64,000 nucleotides of DNA from Pseudeuparius sepicola (GCA_963920635.1 OY987298.1:40145787-40209786), one strand, 5' to 3'. Numbered from the stretch's first letter, positions 7,072 through 20,400 are shown. Numbers and translations are program-made. The notes: a model not told the origin generated them from the sequence alone.

Positions 7072-8075
7072 TTGGGCCCATTTTAAGAAAAAAACTTCAT
7101 ATGAACGTATGTCGTAAACGTCCTAACTTTTGAGATACAGAGCGTTGAAGTTCATTTTTTGAAATTGAATTTTGGCTACATTTCCCGAAATAATCAAGCT
7201 GCTGAACTGAACTTTGGCACTGCTGTGTTTTTGGCGATGGAGAATAAGCTGATAATGTCAATTTCACCGTATCTCACAGAGGGCGCCACTTGCGCTGTTT
7301 TTTGATCACGATTTTACGCGTAACTTTTTTGAGGTTATCTTTTTGGTCCTGCGAGTCCATCATTTTAAGGCACCTTTTCATTCTGCAACAAAAAGGTACT
7401 CTTGTTTCATAACGATCAAATCAACCGTTTGCTTTGAAATTGCCAAAACGTTCTCCAAAACACCTGTTGACTTCAATATTCGAAACATAAAATTTTCACC
7501 TACCACCTTCAATTGTTACAGAACAACTGTACCATTTAAACTGAGAAAAAAATAAACAATGTACCAAAAATTATTCGCTTTCAAAATGGAAAGGATTGAA
7601 TTTGACAAAATTTTGACACTCTATTTCAAGAAAACCAATGGTCTTTTGACCAATGCCCATTTGGCATTTTTTTTTCATCATTTTGAATGTACAGTTGATC
7701 TGTAACATTTGAAAGCAGTAGGTGAAAGTTTTATGTTTCGAATATTGAAGTCAACAGGTGTTTCGGGGCACATTTTGCCAATTTCAACGCAAACGGTTGT
7801 TTTTATCGTTATGAAACAAGAGTACCTTTTTGTTGCAGAATGAAAAGATGCCTTAAAATGATGGATCTGCAGGACCAAAAAGATAACCTCAAAAAAGTTA
7901 CGCGTAAAAGCGTGATCAAAAAGCAGCAGTGCCAAATATCAGTTCGGCAGCTTGATTATTTCGGGAGATGTAGCCAAATTCAATTTCAAAAAATGAACTT
8001 CAACGCCCTGTATCTCAAAAGTTAGGACGTTACGACATACGTTCATATAAAGTTTTTTTCTTAAAATGGGCCCAA
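7072..8075. mobile_element. Foldback (long inverted repeat) element, about 1.0 kb
   Basis: The ends TTGGGCCCATTTTAAG and CTTAAAATGGGCCCAA are reverse complements. The arms stay similar almost to the centre (about 7,620), with scattered mismatches. The small open frames in the two arms encode similar peptides only because the arms are copies. There is no transposase; a non-autonomous DNA element is likely. Confidence 0.85.
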
Positions 8076-8487
8076 GAATAACCCCCTTAAGTATTAGCAT
8101 GTCATTAAGGAACACCCTTTTATAACCAAATATTTTTGGCTGTGCGAATAAATATTATTTATTTATAGCTTTGAGAAAGAATATGTTGATATTTTTATAC
8201 CTATTTGTAAGGATTCGTTCATATATTTTGGAACTGAAATAAAGTATTTTCTTTACTTATTACCGTTTATTATTTCTTACAAATAATTTAAATTGAAGAC
8301 CAAGCACATATTATGCCTAGTTCATACAGCTTCTTTATCTTTTAGTTTTATTTTATTTTTACAAGTAACACATTTCCTTAATTTAAACTTATCAATGACA
8401 TTTGAAATTTCTTTAAAATAAAGTACATGTAAACTATAATAGAGAAAGAAGAAGAAAAGGGAAATACCAAAATTGCTTGTAAAAGTT

Positions 8488-8522
8488 ACACAACACGGTG
8501 TTAATCTTACACAATGCCGTGT
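8488..8522. repeat. Second, shorter palindrome array related to the one at 6305
   Basis: Two units of the form ACACA-N4-SGTGT at 8488-8501 and 8509-8522 are 21 bp apart, with a degenerate third after them and ACACC/GGTG pieces to 8,600. With the array at 6305 it brackets about 2 kb, including the foldback element, so both may be ends of one older element. Confidence 0.6.
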
Positions 8523-8689
8523 TAAATATTCACACCAGCATAGTTCTTATTGACACCAGAAGATTTGGTGAAATTGACCAAAAAAGAAGGTGTACAATTT
8601 ACCAGATTTTGTGGACATATATAGACCACTTTTCGAGTCAAATTTAACACCGGATTTTGCAATGCCACTACTAAAACACGAACGGTTAC

Positions 8690-9500
8690 GGCTCTGTCCG
8701 AGACGATCTGACGCATCACAGCAATCGTTTACAACGCAGCCATCTGCGAGCTGAAAGTAAGCCGAGTCGAAGGCAGTCAAAGCGAGGGAGTCTGAAAATA
8801 TTTGAGAGTCGGGCTACTGGCTACTGGTTAGGTATATTGTGGCTGGAACGTGTCTGATTACAGAACCCACGAGTCGACCTGACTCATATTATCCGCTTTC
8901 CCTTTAATGTTCCTCCAGAGCAACTTCGGTCCAGGACGCAGGCCGGACCGGACAGAGTATAATTTTCCCCGCCGTTTCGGCGGCATGACATTAAAGAGCC
9001 ACCTCATCCGCCGCTAATGCCTCCGCCGGCCTCCAGACCCGTCACCGGCCCAGCGCGGAGGACACATTAAGCCTAATTTCAATATTAATTATTAACTAGT
9101 TACCATGTGTAACAGTGTGTACATGGCAGCACGGCGTAGCCCCTAATTAAAATGTCGTTAGCTTCGCCGGAGATGGTATCTGGTCCACCAACCAGAAGAT
9201 TATGTACTTTATTAGACAATATCATTTTTTCCATGTAATTAAGTTGTTGCTACGTAACTGGGTAGCAAAACGGCGTTGCGGGAGCGCTAATAGTACCGTC
9301 AGAATAATTTTTTTCCGAGGTTGCTTAGGCAGAAGAGGTTTTCTCTCTGCAAAAAGGTCGTGTAATTCCAAGAAAAAATGTATTATATGGAGCCATGTCC
9401 ATTGAAAAATGAATACTACTACTGGTTGTATTGTAGCTGTTGTGTTTTTGTTTTTAGAAAAAAATCTGCCTGAGTGAACTCTCTTATCCCATTATTAGTC
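8690..9500. other. No gene seen; GC-richer low-repeat island
   Basis: 8,880-9,190 is richer in GC than its surroundings, contains CCGCC-type runs and several TAATTA cores, and shows no repeat structure. It may be host regulatory DNA, but only composition supports this. Confidence 0.25.
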
Positions 9501-9629
9501 TCAAGTCTCAACATAAACTTTTCCTGCGTTTTTCCTAGGAAACGAATAAGTATAACTTAACTTTCTCTCAGTATTATTTTGGGCCCAGAAATTGCACTGA
9601 GGCACACAATAACCGTTATTAGAAGCCAT
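9501..9629 (-). pseudogene. Possible first exon or remnant of a THAP-type zinc-finger protein
   Basis: A 42-codon frame from an ATG at 9629 begins MASNNGYCVPQC and continues to SYTYSFPRKN. The CxxxC followed about 16-20 residues later by SFP resembles the start of THAP DNA-binding domains found in host factors and P-type transposases. A GT that could be a splice donor follows the last Lys. I did not find a second exon carrying the remaining zinc ligands. It may be a remnant or a chance frame. Confidence 0.25.
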
Positions 9630-10368
9630 GTTCCTTAGCTTGGTCTTAATAACAATAAACAAATATGTAACACAGCTCAACAAAAAAATAACAACAAAAA
9701 TGCGATAAAACTGGTGAAATTCACGGCCAGCAAATGTAAACATGGGGCAGGAAAAACGAATGTCATCGAGACTAGTTATACATTTGGCCACCAGGTGGCT
9801 TATCGCTTAGCTTGAATTCCCAATTGCTGAAAAAAATACATCAAACACCAGGTTTCTATAAATATTGATTAGTATAGGATAAGAATATTAGTTAGTATGT
9901 TTGGATACACACATCTGAAATGCATCAAAATAGATGAATAGAGTGACGGTGCAAGAAGTGGGGATTAGCGTTGACGGAAGTATTGGAAACACGTGCGACG
10001 CCTTTTAGGCTAACCTAACCCGAAAATTCCATAAAAAAGACAATCTGGTAGATGACATTTACAAGGGAGAGACTCTTCTTAAATTTTAAATTTAATTGGT
10101 TTCAAGAGGACCATCGTAATTGTTGGGTTTTAATTAGTTAGTAGTTAGTAGTTTTTTTTTTCTGTCAAACATGGCCATGAGGGCATTGCTGTGATCTTTC
10201 TATTGTCTCGCCTTCTCTTCTGTTCCGGATGATCCTAATCGATTGTGAAGAAATGTTGGATTGATTGTGTTCGATATTATGTAGTGTGAGTTTGAACGTT
10301 GAAGGAAGTTTCCGTAAAGATAAAGAGATGCAGAAGATATTGACGGAGCTAATTAAATGGGAAAGTTA
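9630..10368. other. No gene seen
   Basis: AT-rich DNA with short frames only. A T-run at 10,153 and no repeats that I could match. Confidence 0.3.
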
Positions 10369-10577
10369 GAGCCTGGCACACCAGACTTGAATCCAATGGA
10401 TTTTTGTATTTCGACAACGAGCGGCAGTTACGTGAGCGAATTGAAGGTGCAGCTGATCAAATCCGGAATAATCATATGGACTTTTTGCACGTATCCGGAC
10501 TTCTTTAATTAACCGAGTGAATTTGTGCATCAAGGTTAACGGCGGCCTCTTTGAACAGCTACTGTGGTGCTTTGCAT
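10369..10577 (+). pseudogene. C-terminal remnant of a mariner-type transposase
   Basis: Three short pieces in three frames together resemble the end of mariner-superfamily transposases. The first (about 10,372-10,404) reads PDLNPMDF, the motif at the last catalytic Asp. The second, from 10,410, reads LRERIEGAADQIRNN. The third, from 10,505, reads RVNLCIKVNGGLFEQL. A piece is missing between the first and second. Two frame changes and stops make it dead. I did not find the rest of the transposase or its terminal repeats. Confidence 0.65.
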
Positions 10578-10879
10578 ATGACATGTGTGCTATAGTGCAG
10601 TTGTGTTTTTTGGTTACTCTTCGGGGTTTTCCTGGTGGAGAGGAACCAAGAGGTTCCCAACAGATTTAGAAAATGTGAATGTTGTGTTGTGTAGTGCCGT
10701 GTGACTTTTAATGCAAATGGAAATGTCAGTAAGGTAGGTGTTTCATAGGCATTCTTCATGTTCCTTAGCAAGTCATCGTTCCCAACAGGAAAACGAAATT
10801 TCGTGGTGAATCCTCGGATAAATTGATAGACGTGGCAACGCCGCGCTATTTCACTACCTGTCACTACCATTGACAAATT

Positions 10880-12177
10880 TTAAGACACGTCAGGGCGGGC
10901 GTCCATATGCGGCGTCTTTTGAGAAATTTTAAAAAATTTGAAAAAAAAAAAAATTTTTGAAAATTTATTTTGGAAAGTCTAATTTTTCTTTATCTACCAT
11001 AAAATTTTTTGTACTAAGTTTACCCTTTATATGTAATAAGAAATTGTATAATGTAAATACTTCACAGGGATAATATTCACAAAAATTCTTATAAAGCATA
11101 TTTTCCTCTTACGGGTCCCGAAATTGATGGTTATTTTTTGTTATACGGGACAACAATTATTACAAGTTGGGTACGAATGTGCCAACGGTACCTATAATTA
11201 TTGGTGCTCCAATAGTAGGTCCCTGAAATTCTAATTAAACTAGTGGAAGACATTTACTGGGGACTGTGTATTATTTATGTAAATGAAGAAAAGGGTTTAC
11301 GCTATTTAACCTCCATCCTAATAATTCCGTTTTAATTATGGCAAAGTATGTTTCCACCAGGCGGTATGTGCGCATAATATTTAAATAACTAATTACATAA
11401 ACACACATTACCATACAGAAATCTTATGTATGTACTTCATGTATATTACGATTCCTCTTCCTTATGATGCTCTTAGAATAAATAGTCCTAAACATAATAA
11501 AAAGTGTTGTGCAAAGCTGGAGATGCAATATTCTGTATAGCTTGGAGACGCGGATAGCCGAGGGAAGAAAATGAGACACTCGAGACAAAACACTTACATG
11601 TAAATACCTGACTAATAAAAAGGAGATTACATTGCAGCCGGTGTTATATTACTTGCAAATATTCTCTCGAAAAGTTTCGGCGACAATGGAAACTTCTCTG
11701 GCTGGCGGCGGATTGCCATTTAACAATGGCGGACTCCGTAATGTCAACATACTTGTTTATTTCATGCAAATGGCAGTGTCGTCGCAAAAAACACAGACGG
11801 AACTGTAGCGTTACCATCCACACAACAGGCTGACGAGAAACATCACCACATTGAATGTTTTTTTTGGAAATTTTAACAATAGAAATGTTTAAGACATAAT
11901 GCAATATATTACAAGAGCCATTATTGCAGTATTATTAGGACAGTGAACATCATTTTGATCTTTCAAACAACGATAATGAAACAAATTGTTGCCATTACAA
12001 CCAGAAAAATCAATTGCTTGTGAGTTGTATTGAAATGTGAATATGTTGTTTGTATTAGTATTTGGTTGTATTATTCTTTGTTAAATATGATTTTGTGTTG
12101 TTTTCAGTGGTTCTGTGTGAACTTAATTACAAGTAGTGTAAATAGAATAAACTTATCATTTTCCATTACTTTACATA
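10880..12177. other. No gene seen; AT-rich intergenic DNA
   Basis: Only short chance frames. There is a homopolymer-rich patch at 10,915-10,980 and no repeat that I could pair within the window. Confidence 0.3.
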
Positions 12178-12923
12178 CAGGGTGGACCCAGATGGACTAT
12201 ACGATAGGTGTAAAAGAAAAACGCAAATTTCGAGTTGACACTTGACCTTTGGGGGATCAGCCTTGCTTGATTAGTGAAAGGGATTTGCACCGTATTTTTA
12301 TATTTTAAAAATCTAGCAGGCCTTGACAGGGGCAATTTATTCATTTTCAGTTCAGGTATACTACCTTCTCAAGAGATATCGAAAAAATTTATTAAAAAAA
12401 GTTGTTCAGAATGCAAGTCCAAATCACCGTACCAAATTATGAAACAATCGGCATATTTTGATTTTTTTTTATTTTTTCAATTTTTGCGGTTTTAGCGGAA
12501 ATCAAGTAAATTTATCGAAACATTTTATCGGAAAAAAATTTTTCAGAATGCAAATTTAAGACCTTGTACTACATTTCAAAACAATTGGCATACTTTGATT
12601 TTTTTCCAAAAAATAAAGTTGAAATTAAAAAAAAAATCAAAGTCTGCCGATTGTTTTAAAATTTGGTAGGGGGACTTAAATTTTCATTCTCCACAACTTT
12701 TTCCAATAAAATGTTTCAATATCTCTTAAGGAAAATGTAGGTAGTTTACCTGAACTGGAAACGAATAAATTGCTCCTGTCAAGGCCTGCTTGATTTTTAA
12801 AATATAATAATATGGTGCAAATTAGTTTCTAATCAAGCAAGGCTGATCCCCCAAAGGTCAAGTTTCAACTTGAAAAGTTTTTGTCTTTTACACCTATCGT
12901 ATAGTCGATCTGGGTCCACCCTG
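12178..12923. mobile_element. TA-flanked foldback element, CAGGGTGGACCCAGAT family, 746 bp
   Basis: It starts CAGGGTGGACCCAGAT and ends with the near reverse complement ATCTGGGTCCACCCTG. Both sides are flanked by TA. The arms are complementary over most of their length. CAG...CTG ends with a TA duplication fit a non-autonomous Tc1/mariner-like element. No protein is encoded. Confidence 0.85.
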
Positions 12924-12925
12924 TA

Positions 12926-13750
12926 TATACGGGTGGTGAAAATTTCGTCATTGCGGTATCTCGGAAACTAAAACATACAACCTGGGCCGAATTAGACAAA
13001 AGTTGCGCTGTCATACGCTCTGCAATATTCGGTTACAAGATTTCTTGATTCGTTCGTGATCTTTTAAACCCCAAAAACGATTGAATATGATGTTTTAATT
13101 TTTTTTAAAAACGTTATAACCCTCCGCGTGGGTAACACGAGTTTTCTGATCCCCCTAGATTTGGAGCAAGCGCCCATACAACTTCTTTTCTTATTGCCAT
13201 TGTATTAACTGGTATAGGTACCTACCGATGATGTTACATCGTATCTAATAAAGAGTTATCATTACTGTTTTGTTAATGGATATCAGTTATTAAAAAAATA
13301 ACACATTTCCAAGCTGTCACATACTGGCTGTATCACTTGTTCGTTAAAGACGTGTACCTACTTATTGATTTATGTGAGATTTTTAAAATGATAATATCAC
13401 CCTGTTTTTTCTACCGAACTTGATTTGTTACAATTGTAAATAGAATGTTTTTTCTTGCTCTATCCAATATGTAAAATGTAAAAATCCAATATGACGGCCA
13501 TAATAAAAAAAACAAGTTGGCTGTGGTTGCTCAAAATGTAGAAGGCCAGAAGGCCTATATAGAAAATGTATGATAGAGGCATCGAGTGACTAGAAACCTA
13601 AAGCTATTAAGGTTCATTAAATTTGGGTTATGTTTCTAAAGAAATTGAATTTTTTCGTTTTTTGAGCATAAATCATTTTCAAAACAGAATATTTTGTATG
13701 AGAGGGTATGACAGCGCAACTTTGTCTGGTTTGAATCATGCCACCTCTCT
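12926..13750. repeat. Diverged inverted repeat beside the previous element
   Basis: A segment near 13,000-13,035 (GTTGCGCTGTCATACG) reappears inverted at about 13,690-13,730 (TATGACAGCGCAAC), with diverged flanks. It begins right at the TATA junction of the previous element. The right end could not be fixed. Confidence 0.5.
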
Positions 13751-13859
13751 ATGTATTTGACGGAAGTGGCTAAGGAGTTGTATAAAAATTGAGCCGGCAA
13801 AGAAAATATGCTATTTCCGACAGTGAGTGCACGTTGCTCTGCCAATAACCATACCATAC

Positions 13860-14456
13860 ATTATACAAGTTATTGAATAAATTTTGACAATGGCAAATTG
13901 CACTTTTACCCGAAGTTTTTTTATGAAAATAATCCTTTGAAACTTATTTGATGCTTATATACCCAGGGACGAGATGCTCGTTTTGGTAACGTTGTTATCC
14001 AAGCATCAATTAATTATCTGGACCCAAATCTAGCCAATGTGACGTCAAGGCGCCCACTGGGACTTCTAATTGCGACGGTAAAGGTTGAAGGCGAAGTTTT
14101 CACTCCATGCAAATGTAAACAGGCATATTTCGCGCAGTGTAACGAGTGAAACTTAGTGAACTTCACATTATTAACTTGAACATTTCGGACCGGGTGACGC
14201 CTGGCACATTCGCGCGAAACTTCTAATTAGAAAATTTCAGCGCAAGGTGTCAGGGGATTTTAGCCGGGTATCAACCAGCTCTAAATAACTATTGTCTGGA
14301 GGGCGATGCCTTGCTTCGCCAACTTGCTGAACTCCATTGAAATAGTTCAACATTGCCACGCAATTTCACGTACAAAATAATAAAGCGGAAATCGTTAAAG
14401 GAAAACTTTGTATTATTAGGTATATCAAAGTAAGAGCAAGCAAGCAGGCGAGTACG
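13860..14456. other. No gene seen; island with GC-rich stretches
   Basis: 14,020-14,330 is low in repeats and has mixed composition with a TAATTAG core. No coding frame is visible. Confidence 0.25.
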
Positions 14457-15620
14457 TAAACAGAATGGCTTTATTTAGAAATGTGTACAATGTGACACAA
14501 ATGTAACGAATATAAAGTTAAGACAATTGGACCAAGTCTGCAATTAGTCACTTCCAAGTTTACAGGCATGGCAATATAATCTAACAATACCGATAAAAAC
14601 AATCTCTTTAAATAAAGTAAAACAAAACTACACCAATGAAATAGTGGCTTTGAATTTACGATTGTAAACATAATTTTGCAAATCTTGTGTCATATCTTTG
14701 TGATAAAGTTTTCCCTTCTTGGTTTAGAGTAGTCTGTGGCATATGATAACATCTATGATAAATACGTCATTCAACGATCTATGTATAGGTATCATTGAAT
14801 TAATAATGTGTCCCTCTATAGGTTACGATCTTTTCTACAAACATGTATTACATATTGCAACATTTTCATTGCAATTACAGTTTCACCGGGAATAACAACG
14901 TACACAAACTTTTTGTATAAAAATGGACGATGGAATTTCAGGAAACAAAAAAAATATAAACAGAATGGCTTGTTTGGAAATGTGTACAATGTGACACAAA
15001 TGTAAAGAATATAAAGTTAAGACAATTGGACCAAGTCTGCAATTAGTCACTTCCAAGTCTACAGGCATGGCAATATAATCTATAACAATACGAATAAAAA
15101 TAATCTCTTTAACTAAAGTAAAACAAAACTAAACCAATGAAATAGTGGCTTTGAATTTACGATTGTAAACATAATTTTGCAAATCTTGTGTCATATCTTT
15201 GTCATAAAGTTTTCCCTTCTTGGTTTAGAGTAGTCTGTGGCATATGATAACATCTATGCGTTGACTGATATATTATTAAAGACTGCTCACGGCTGTCACG
15301 CCTGACACATTTTTGGCTCACCATGCGCTTTCCGGAGATAAAATACAATGCAGAATACATTGTTAGCCATCAGAGCCATCTATTTCCCAAGAACTAAAGC
15401 TATAGCCGTGAGAAGCCTTTATAAAAATACGTCAGTCAACGATCTATGTATAGGTATCATTGAATTAATAATGTGTCCCTCTATAGGTTACGATCTTTTC
15501 TACAAACATGTATTACATATTGCAACATTTTCATTGCAATTACAGTTTCACCGGGAATAAAAACGTACACAAACTTTTTGTATAAAAATGGACGATGGAA
15601 TTTCATGAAACAAAAAAATA
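14457..15620. repeat. Direct tandem duplication of a 0.5-0.66-kb unit
   Basis: 14,457-14,758 is nearly identical to 14,957-15,260, and 14,759-14,950 is nearly identical to 15,427-15,618. The second unit has about 165 bp (15,261-15,426) that the first lacks. No coding frame spans it. Confidence 0.85.
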
Positions 15621-16281
15621 AATTTGAATCCAAATAAATTTAAATTGAAATTATTTCAAGAAAAAATGTTTTACGTTGAGTATTTAAATTCTCAACAAAT
15701 TATTCGCATAGTATTTAATGTTTTTGCCAGGTTACACTTTTTCCGGTATGACTTAATATTGCAAGGAATAAAATTTTCATATAAAGTATTGGTAGATGAT
15801 TGAACCATAAAATATACTTGTCCTGCTATATCTATTAATTTAATAATGGTTAATTTATATGTATATTTTATGTTCTCGTTCAGTGACAATATGGCTATAT
15901 GCTATCTAAAAATAATGGACGCTCAGTAGACAAATAGTTATTTACATTGCAAGATACGTTCACTTTTTTGGTCGAGGAGCATTTTTTCTAAGGACCGAGG
16001 CAACGCCCACGTTCGTATTATAAAAAAGGTATAAGATAGGTAATTTCAATTTAACGCTATGGAGTAGATTGTGAGTAAAAATATTGAAAATAACATTGCT
16101 CGATTACTAAAAATTAAAATAAAATATATTAAGTTCTATCACACTAATAGCCTCCTTGGAAAACATATATTGTTTGATGTGGTTAATATAACAAAAGTTG
16201 TTTTTCTAGGCCTTGTTTCCCAGTTTTGCACTTTCCAGAAATATTCAATATACCTGTTAATTAATATGGAACGATTAAATA
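15620..16281. other. No gene; segment shared with 33,660-33,925
   Basis: 15,935-16,110 resembles 33,660-33,925: both have TAGTTATTTACATTGC, GACCGAGGCAACGC and GGAGTAGATT.TGAGTAA. This is an old dispersed repeat without an open frame. Confidence 0.45.
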
Positions 16282-16460
16282 AAGGGTTCCCAACGAAAAC
16301 TTGACCCTCCCCAAAAATTAGAAAACCGAAAAATATTTGAAAATTCGCCGAGACCCGTCGATTTTTGTTTTTGGGGGGAGCTTTTTTAACAGTCAAGCCA
16401 ACCCGATATGTTCATCCCCCTAATCCCTAGCAACCCCAACTTTAAAATTTAAAATGGAAC

Positions 16461-16652
16461 TGTGGCGACCCTCGCTGGTGTGGCGATCCTCGCCACAACA
16501 ATGAAGATTTGGCCGGTTACAAAAATAACAAAATATTTTAGTAACTAAGTAAACAGTTGTAAAATCAGTTTAATAAAATTTGTCAAATCGACAACATCAT
16601 TATTATTTTAAGTGGAGTTCGTGCTTATTCTCCAGCACCAACAAACTCCATA
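16461..16652 (+). repeat. 5' LTR of the gypsy element
   Basis: 192 bp, starting TGTGGCGACC. Bases 16,502-16,652 are identical to 20,581-20,731. The first 41 bp have no counterpart in the 3' copy. Confidence 0.85.
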
Positions 16653-16653
16653 G

Positions 16654-16662
16654 TGGTGACCC
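16654..16662 (+). promoter_or_regulatory. Primer binding site
   Basis: TGGTGACCC follows the 5' LTR by one base. It fits pairing with the 3' end of a tRNA ending GGGTCACCA; tRNA-Trp is the usual primer in CsRn1 elements. This is from family knowledge and the 9-base match. Confidence 0.6.
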
Positions 16663-16676
16663 ACGACTTGCGAACC

Positions 16677-17465
16677 ATGACGGACCCCGTGCCAACTGAT
16701 CCTGCAAGCGTCTTCAGAGTTGCAGTTCATCTCCCACCCTTCTGGCCTGATAAACCTGCTCTTTGGTTCGCACAGGCAGAAGCTCAATTCGAGATCTCTC
16801 GTGTAACTCTGGACACAACGAAGTTCAATTACGTAATCTCCCAGTTGGATCATAGGTATGCTGCCGAAGTGGAGGACATTATCACCTCTCCCCCACCTGC
16901 CGATCGATACATCAAACTTAGATCAGAACTCATCCGCCGTGTATCAGCTTCCAGAGAACAACAAATAGGTCAATTACTTACTCAAGCTGACATTGGTGAT
17001 AGGAAACCGTCACAATTTCTCCGATATCTTCGAAGTCTTGCTGGTACTGAGACCGTCCCGGACGCGCTTCTACGAACTCTGTGGATCGGCCACTTGCCCC
17101 AGCATGTTCAAGTAGTCATCGCAACTCAGCAAAATGCGCCTTTGGAATCCATCGCTGAACTAGCGGATAAAGTGCATGAAATTGTCCCGCATCACATCAG
17201 GTTGCTGTTGTAGCCCCTGCCTCCTCATCAAGTGAGATGACAAACCTCGTACAAAGAATCGAAGAGCTTTCGCGCCAAGTTGCTGTTCTTTCTGCTCGTC
17301 GTACCAACCGCAGATCTCGTTCCAGCAGTCGCCATCAAGATGAACCCAGGTCATCCTCAACAGAAAACTCGCCGTTTTGCTGGTACCATCGTCGGTATGG
17401 TAACAAAGCACAGAAATGCACCACCCCATGCAGCTTTGTACCCCCAAACGCCCACAGCAGTCAGT
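16677..17465 (+). pseudogene. gag: gag of the gypsy element, frameshifted
   Basis: The frame opens at an ATG (16,677) with the capsid-type motif FWPDKPALWFAQAEAQF and runs to a stop at 17,213. The coding sense then continues one frame over (from about 17,205), through a Ser/Arg-rich region, to the zinc knuckle CWYHRRYGNKAQKCTTPC near 17,380-17,435. It stops at 17,465. The protein packages element RNA in intact relatives. The shift near 17,205 disables it; a programmed shift is unlikely at this position inside gag. Confidence 0.85.
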
Positions 17466-20400
17466 AGTTGGGGCGACGTCTGACTGCCAACCATCTTCAC
17501 TTCGCCTCTTCATCATTGATCTGATCTCCAAGCATCGTTTTCTCTTGGACACTGGCTCTGATTTGACTGTCTACCCCAGAAAGCTTATGAGGAACCGTCT
17601 CCAGCGTGCAAACTACGACCTCGCCGCAGCCAACAACTGTACGATTGCGACTTACGGTACCATGCTTCTCAAGCTCGATTTTGGACTTCGCCGTAACTTT
17701 CAGTGGCGCTTTGTCATAGCGGATGTTGCAGAACCTATTCTGGGTGCTGATTTCCTTGCCCATTACCACCTGCTTCCGGATGTTAAGCTTGCTAAACTTA
17801 TCGATGCCGTTACTGGTCTCTCTGTTACAGGGCGACGTGCCTACTGTGGCCAGTCCAGCATAAAGACCATTGCAGACAACTCACCGTTTCGTAATCTTCT
17901 AGATGAGTTTCCAGACATCACTCGCCCGCCCGGTGTACCCAGACAAATACGCCATACCACGCTACACCACATCAGAACCACTCCAGGTCCACCAGTCTTC
18001 TGTCGAGCTCGCCGACTAGCTCCGGACCGCCTCTGCATCGCGAAGACCGAGTTTGAATGGTTCGTGAGGGCACAGCGCGTCGTTCTGAGAGTCCATGGGC
18101 GTCTCCTCTCCACCTGGTACTTAAGAAGGACAACAGCTGGCGACCCTGCGGTGATTACCGGTCTCTTAATGCACGGACAGTCCCAGACAGGTATCCCATT
18201 CGCCACCTTCTAGATTTCTCGCACGCGCTCTCCGGCTGCACGTTTTTCAGCGTGATTGACTGTGCAAAAGCTTTCACTCAGATTCCAGTCTCCCCAGAAG
18301 ATGTGCCCAAGACCGCCATCATCACCCCGTTTGGCCTGTTCGAGTTCATCTTTATGACTTTTGGCCTGCGCAATGCCGCGCAAACATGGCAGCGTTTCAT
18401 AGACCACGTCCTACAAGACCTACCATTCTGCTTTGCCTACCTGGACGACATTCTTGTGTTTTCCAAATCTGAAGAAGAGCACAGAGACCACTTGCGCACG
18501 CTGTTTGGCCGTCTCAACGAACACGGCATCATTATAAACCTAAAGAAGTGCGTGCTGGGATCCGACGACGTCTTCTTCCTGGGCTACTCCGTATCAGCTA
18601 CCGGCTGTCGACCTCTGCCCGACAAAGTTGCTGCCATCGAGACTTTTCCGCGACCTACTACTGTTCGTCAGCTTCGAAGGTTCCTAGGCATGGTAAATTT
18701 CTATCGCCGCCATCTTCCTCACGCTGCTGCTGCCCAGGCGCCTCTCCACGCTATCCTCTCTGGTCCAAAAGTAAAAGGTTCACATCCCATCACTTGGACT
18801 GCAGATTTAGATAGAGCCTTCAAGGATTGCAAGGCCGCCCTGTCAAATGCTACTCTACTGGCCCATCCAGATGTTGCGGCGTCCTTGGCCCTTGTCGTCG
18901 ATACCAGTCAACAAGCCATTGGTGCGGCACTCCAACAGAAAACCCCGACTTCTTGGCAGCCGCTCGCCTTTTTCTCGAAGAACCTCAGTCCCTCGCAGCA
19001 AAAATGGAGTGCTTACGATCGCGAGCTCCTAGCCGTCTACGAAGCCGTTAAGCATTTTCTACCAATGTTGGAGGCACGCAACTTTACCATCTTCACGGAT
19101 CACAAACCATTGATATTCGCCTTCATACAGAAGAAAGAAAAGTTTTCTCCTCGCCAGTTTAATCATTTAGATTTTATTTCGCAGTTTACTACCGACATCC
19201 GACATATCTCCGGAAAAGACAACGTGGTCGCTGATGCCCTGTCACGAATAGACGTTGTCACCGCTCCTCTGGACTTCTCTGCACTCGCCCGCTCTCAGGA
19301 GGAGGACGAGGAACTTCACGATCTCTTGGATCACGGCTCCTCTCTCCGGCTCGAGAAGTTTCCCATCCCTGGTGGTGACTCATCAATCTTCTGCGACGTT
19401 AGCGGTACCCGACCTCGTCCATACCTTACACCTTCCTTCCGGCGTCAAGCTTTCGATAGCCTGCATCAACTTAGTCATCCAGGCACCAACGCATCTCGCC
19501 GCCTTGTATCTCAGCGCTTCATCTGGCCGTCCCTGAATAAGAACTGTCGCGATTGGGCTCGTTCCTGCATCCAGTGCCAGCGCAGCAAGGTATCCCGTCA
19601 TGTTTCTACGCCACTAGGTGACTATGCTCTTCCTCCGATCCGTTTCGCCCATGTGCACATTGACTTGATAGGCCCACTTCCTTCTTCAAACGGATTTCGC
19701 TACTGCTTGACAGCCGTGGATCGTTATACTCGCTGGCCAGAAGCCGCACCTTTGCAAGATATCTCCGCCGAAACCGTCGCTAAGGCTCTTCTGGCTACCT
19801 GGATTTCCCGCTTCGGTTGTCCACTTCGCATCACTTCTGACAGAGGACGACAGTTTGAGTCTCAACTTTTCAAATCACTTGCTAATTTGTGTGGTATTTC
19901 TTTGTCTAGAACGACGAGTTATCACCCCCAAAGCAATAGTATGGTAGAGGGTTGGCATCGCAGTTTGAAGGCCGTCATCATGTGCCACGAAGACCCGTCC
20001 TGGACAGACTCGCTGCCCTTGGTTCTTCTCGGCCTGCGCTGCGCTTGGAAGGCGGATATCAGGTCATCTGTCGCCGAGCTGGTTTATGGTGAACCACTGC
20101 GCATTCCTGGCGAGTTCCTCTCCCCGTCGCCCTCTTCCCTAGAGCCTTCAGACTTCGTGGAACACCTGAGGGGTCCTATGTCTAGACTCCGTCCCGTCCC
20201 AGCATCAAGACTGCTTCACCCGGTGTCTTCATCTACCGTGATCTGGCTACCTGCACCCACGTCATGCTACGCACCGACGCCCTCCGCACCTCCCTGCAGC
20301 CCCCATATACTGGACCCTACCTAGTGCTGTCCCGAGCTGACAAGACCTTCGACATCATGGTCCAGGGCAAGCGATCAACAGTGTCGTTGGACCGGCTTAA

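Noticed and set aside
7343..7935. Two similar small proteins on opposite strands
   Set aside because: They are in the two arms of a foldback element, so similarity is due to the inverted repeat.
10559..10876. 105-codon leftward frame
   Set aside because: It overlaps the antisense of the mariner remnant and has no features.
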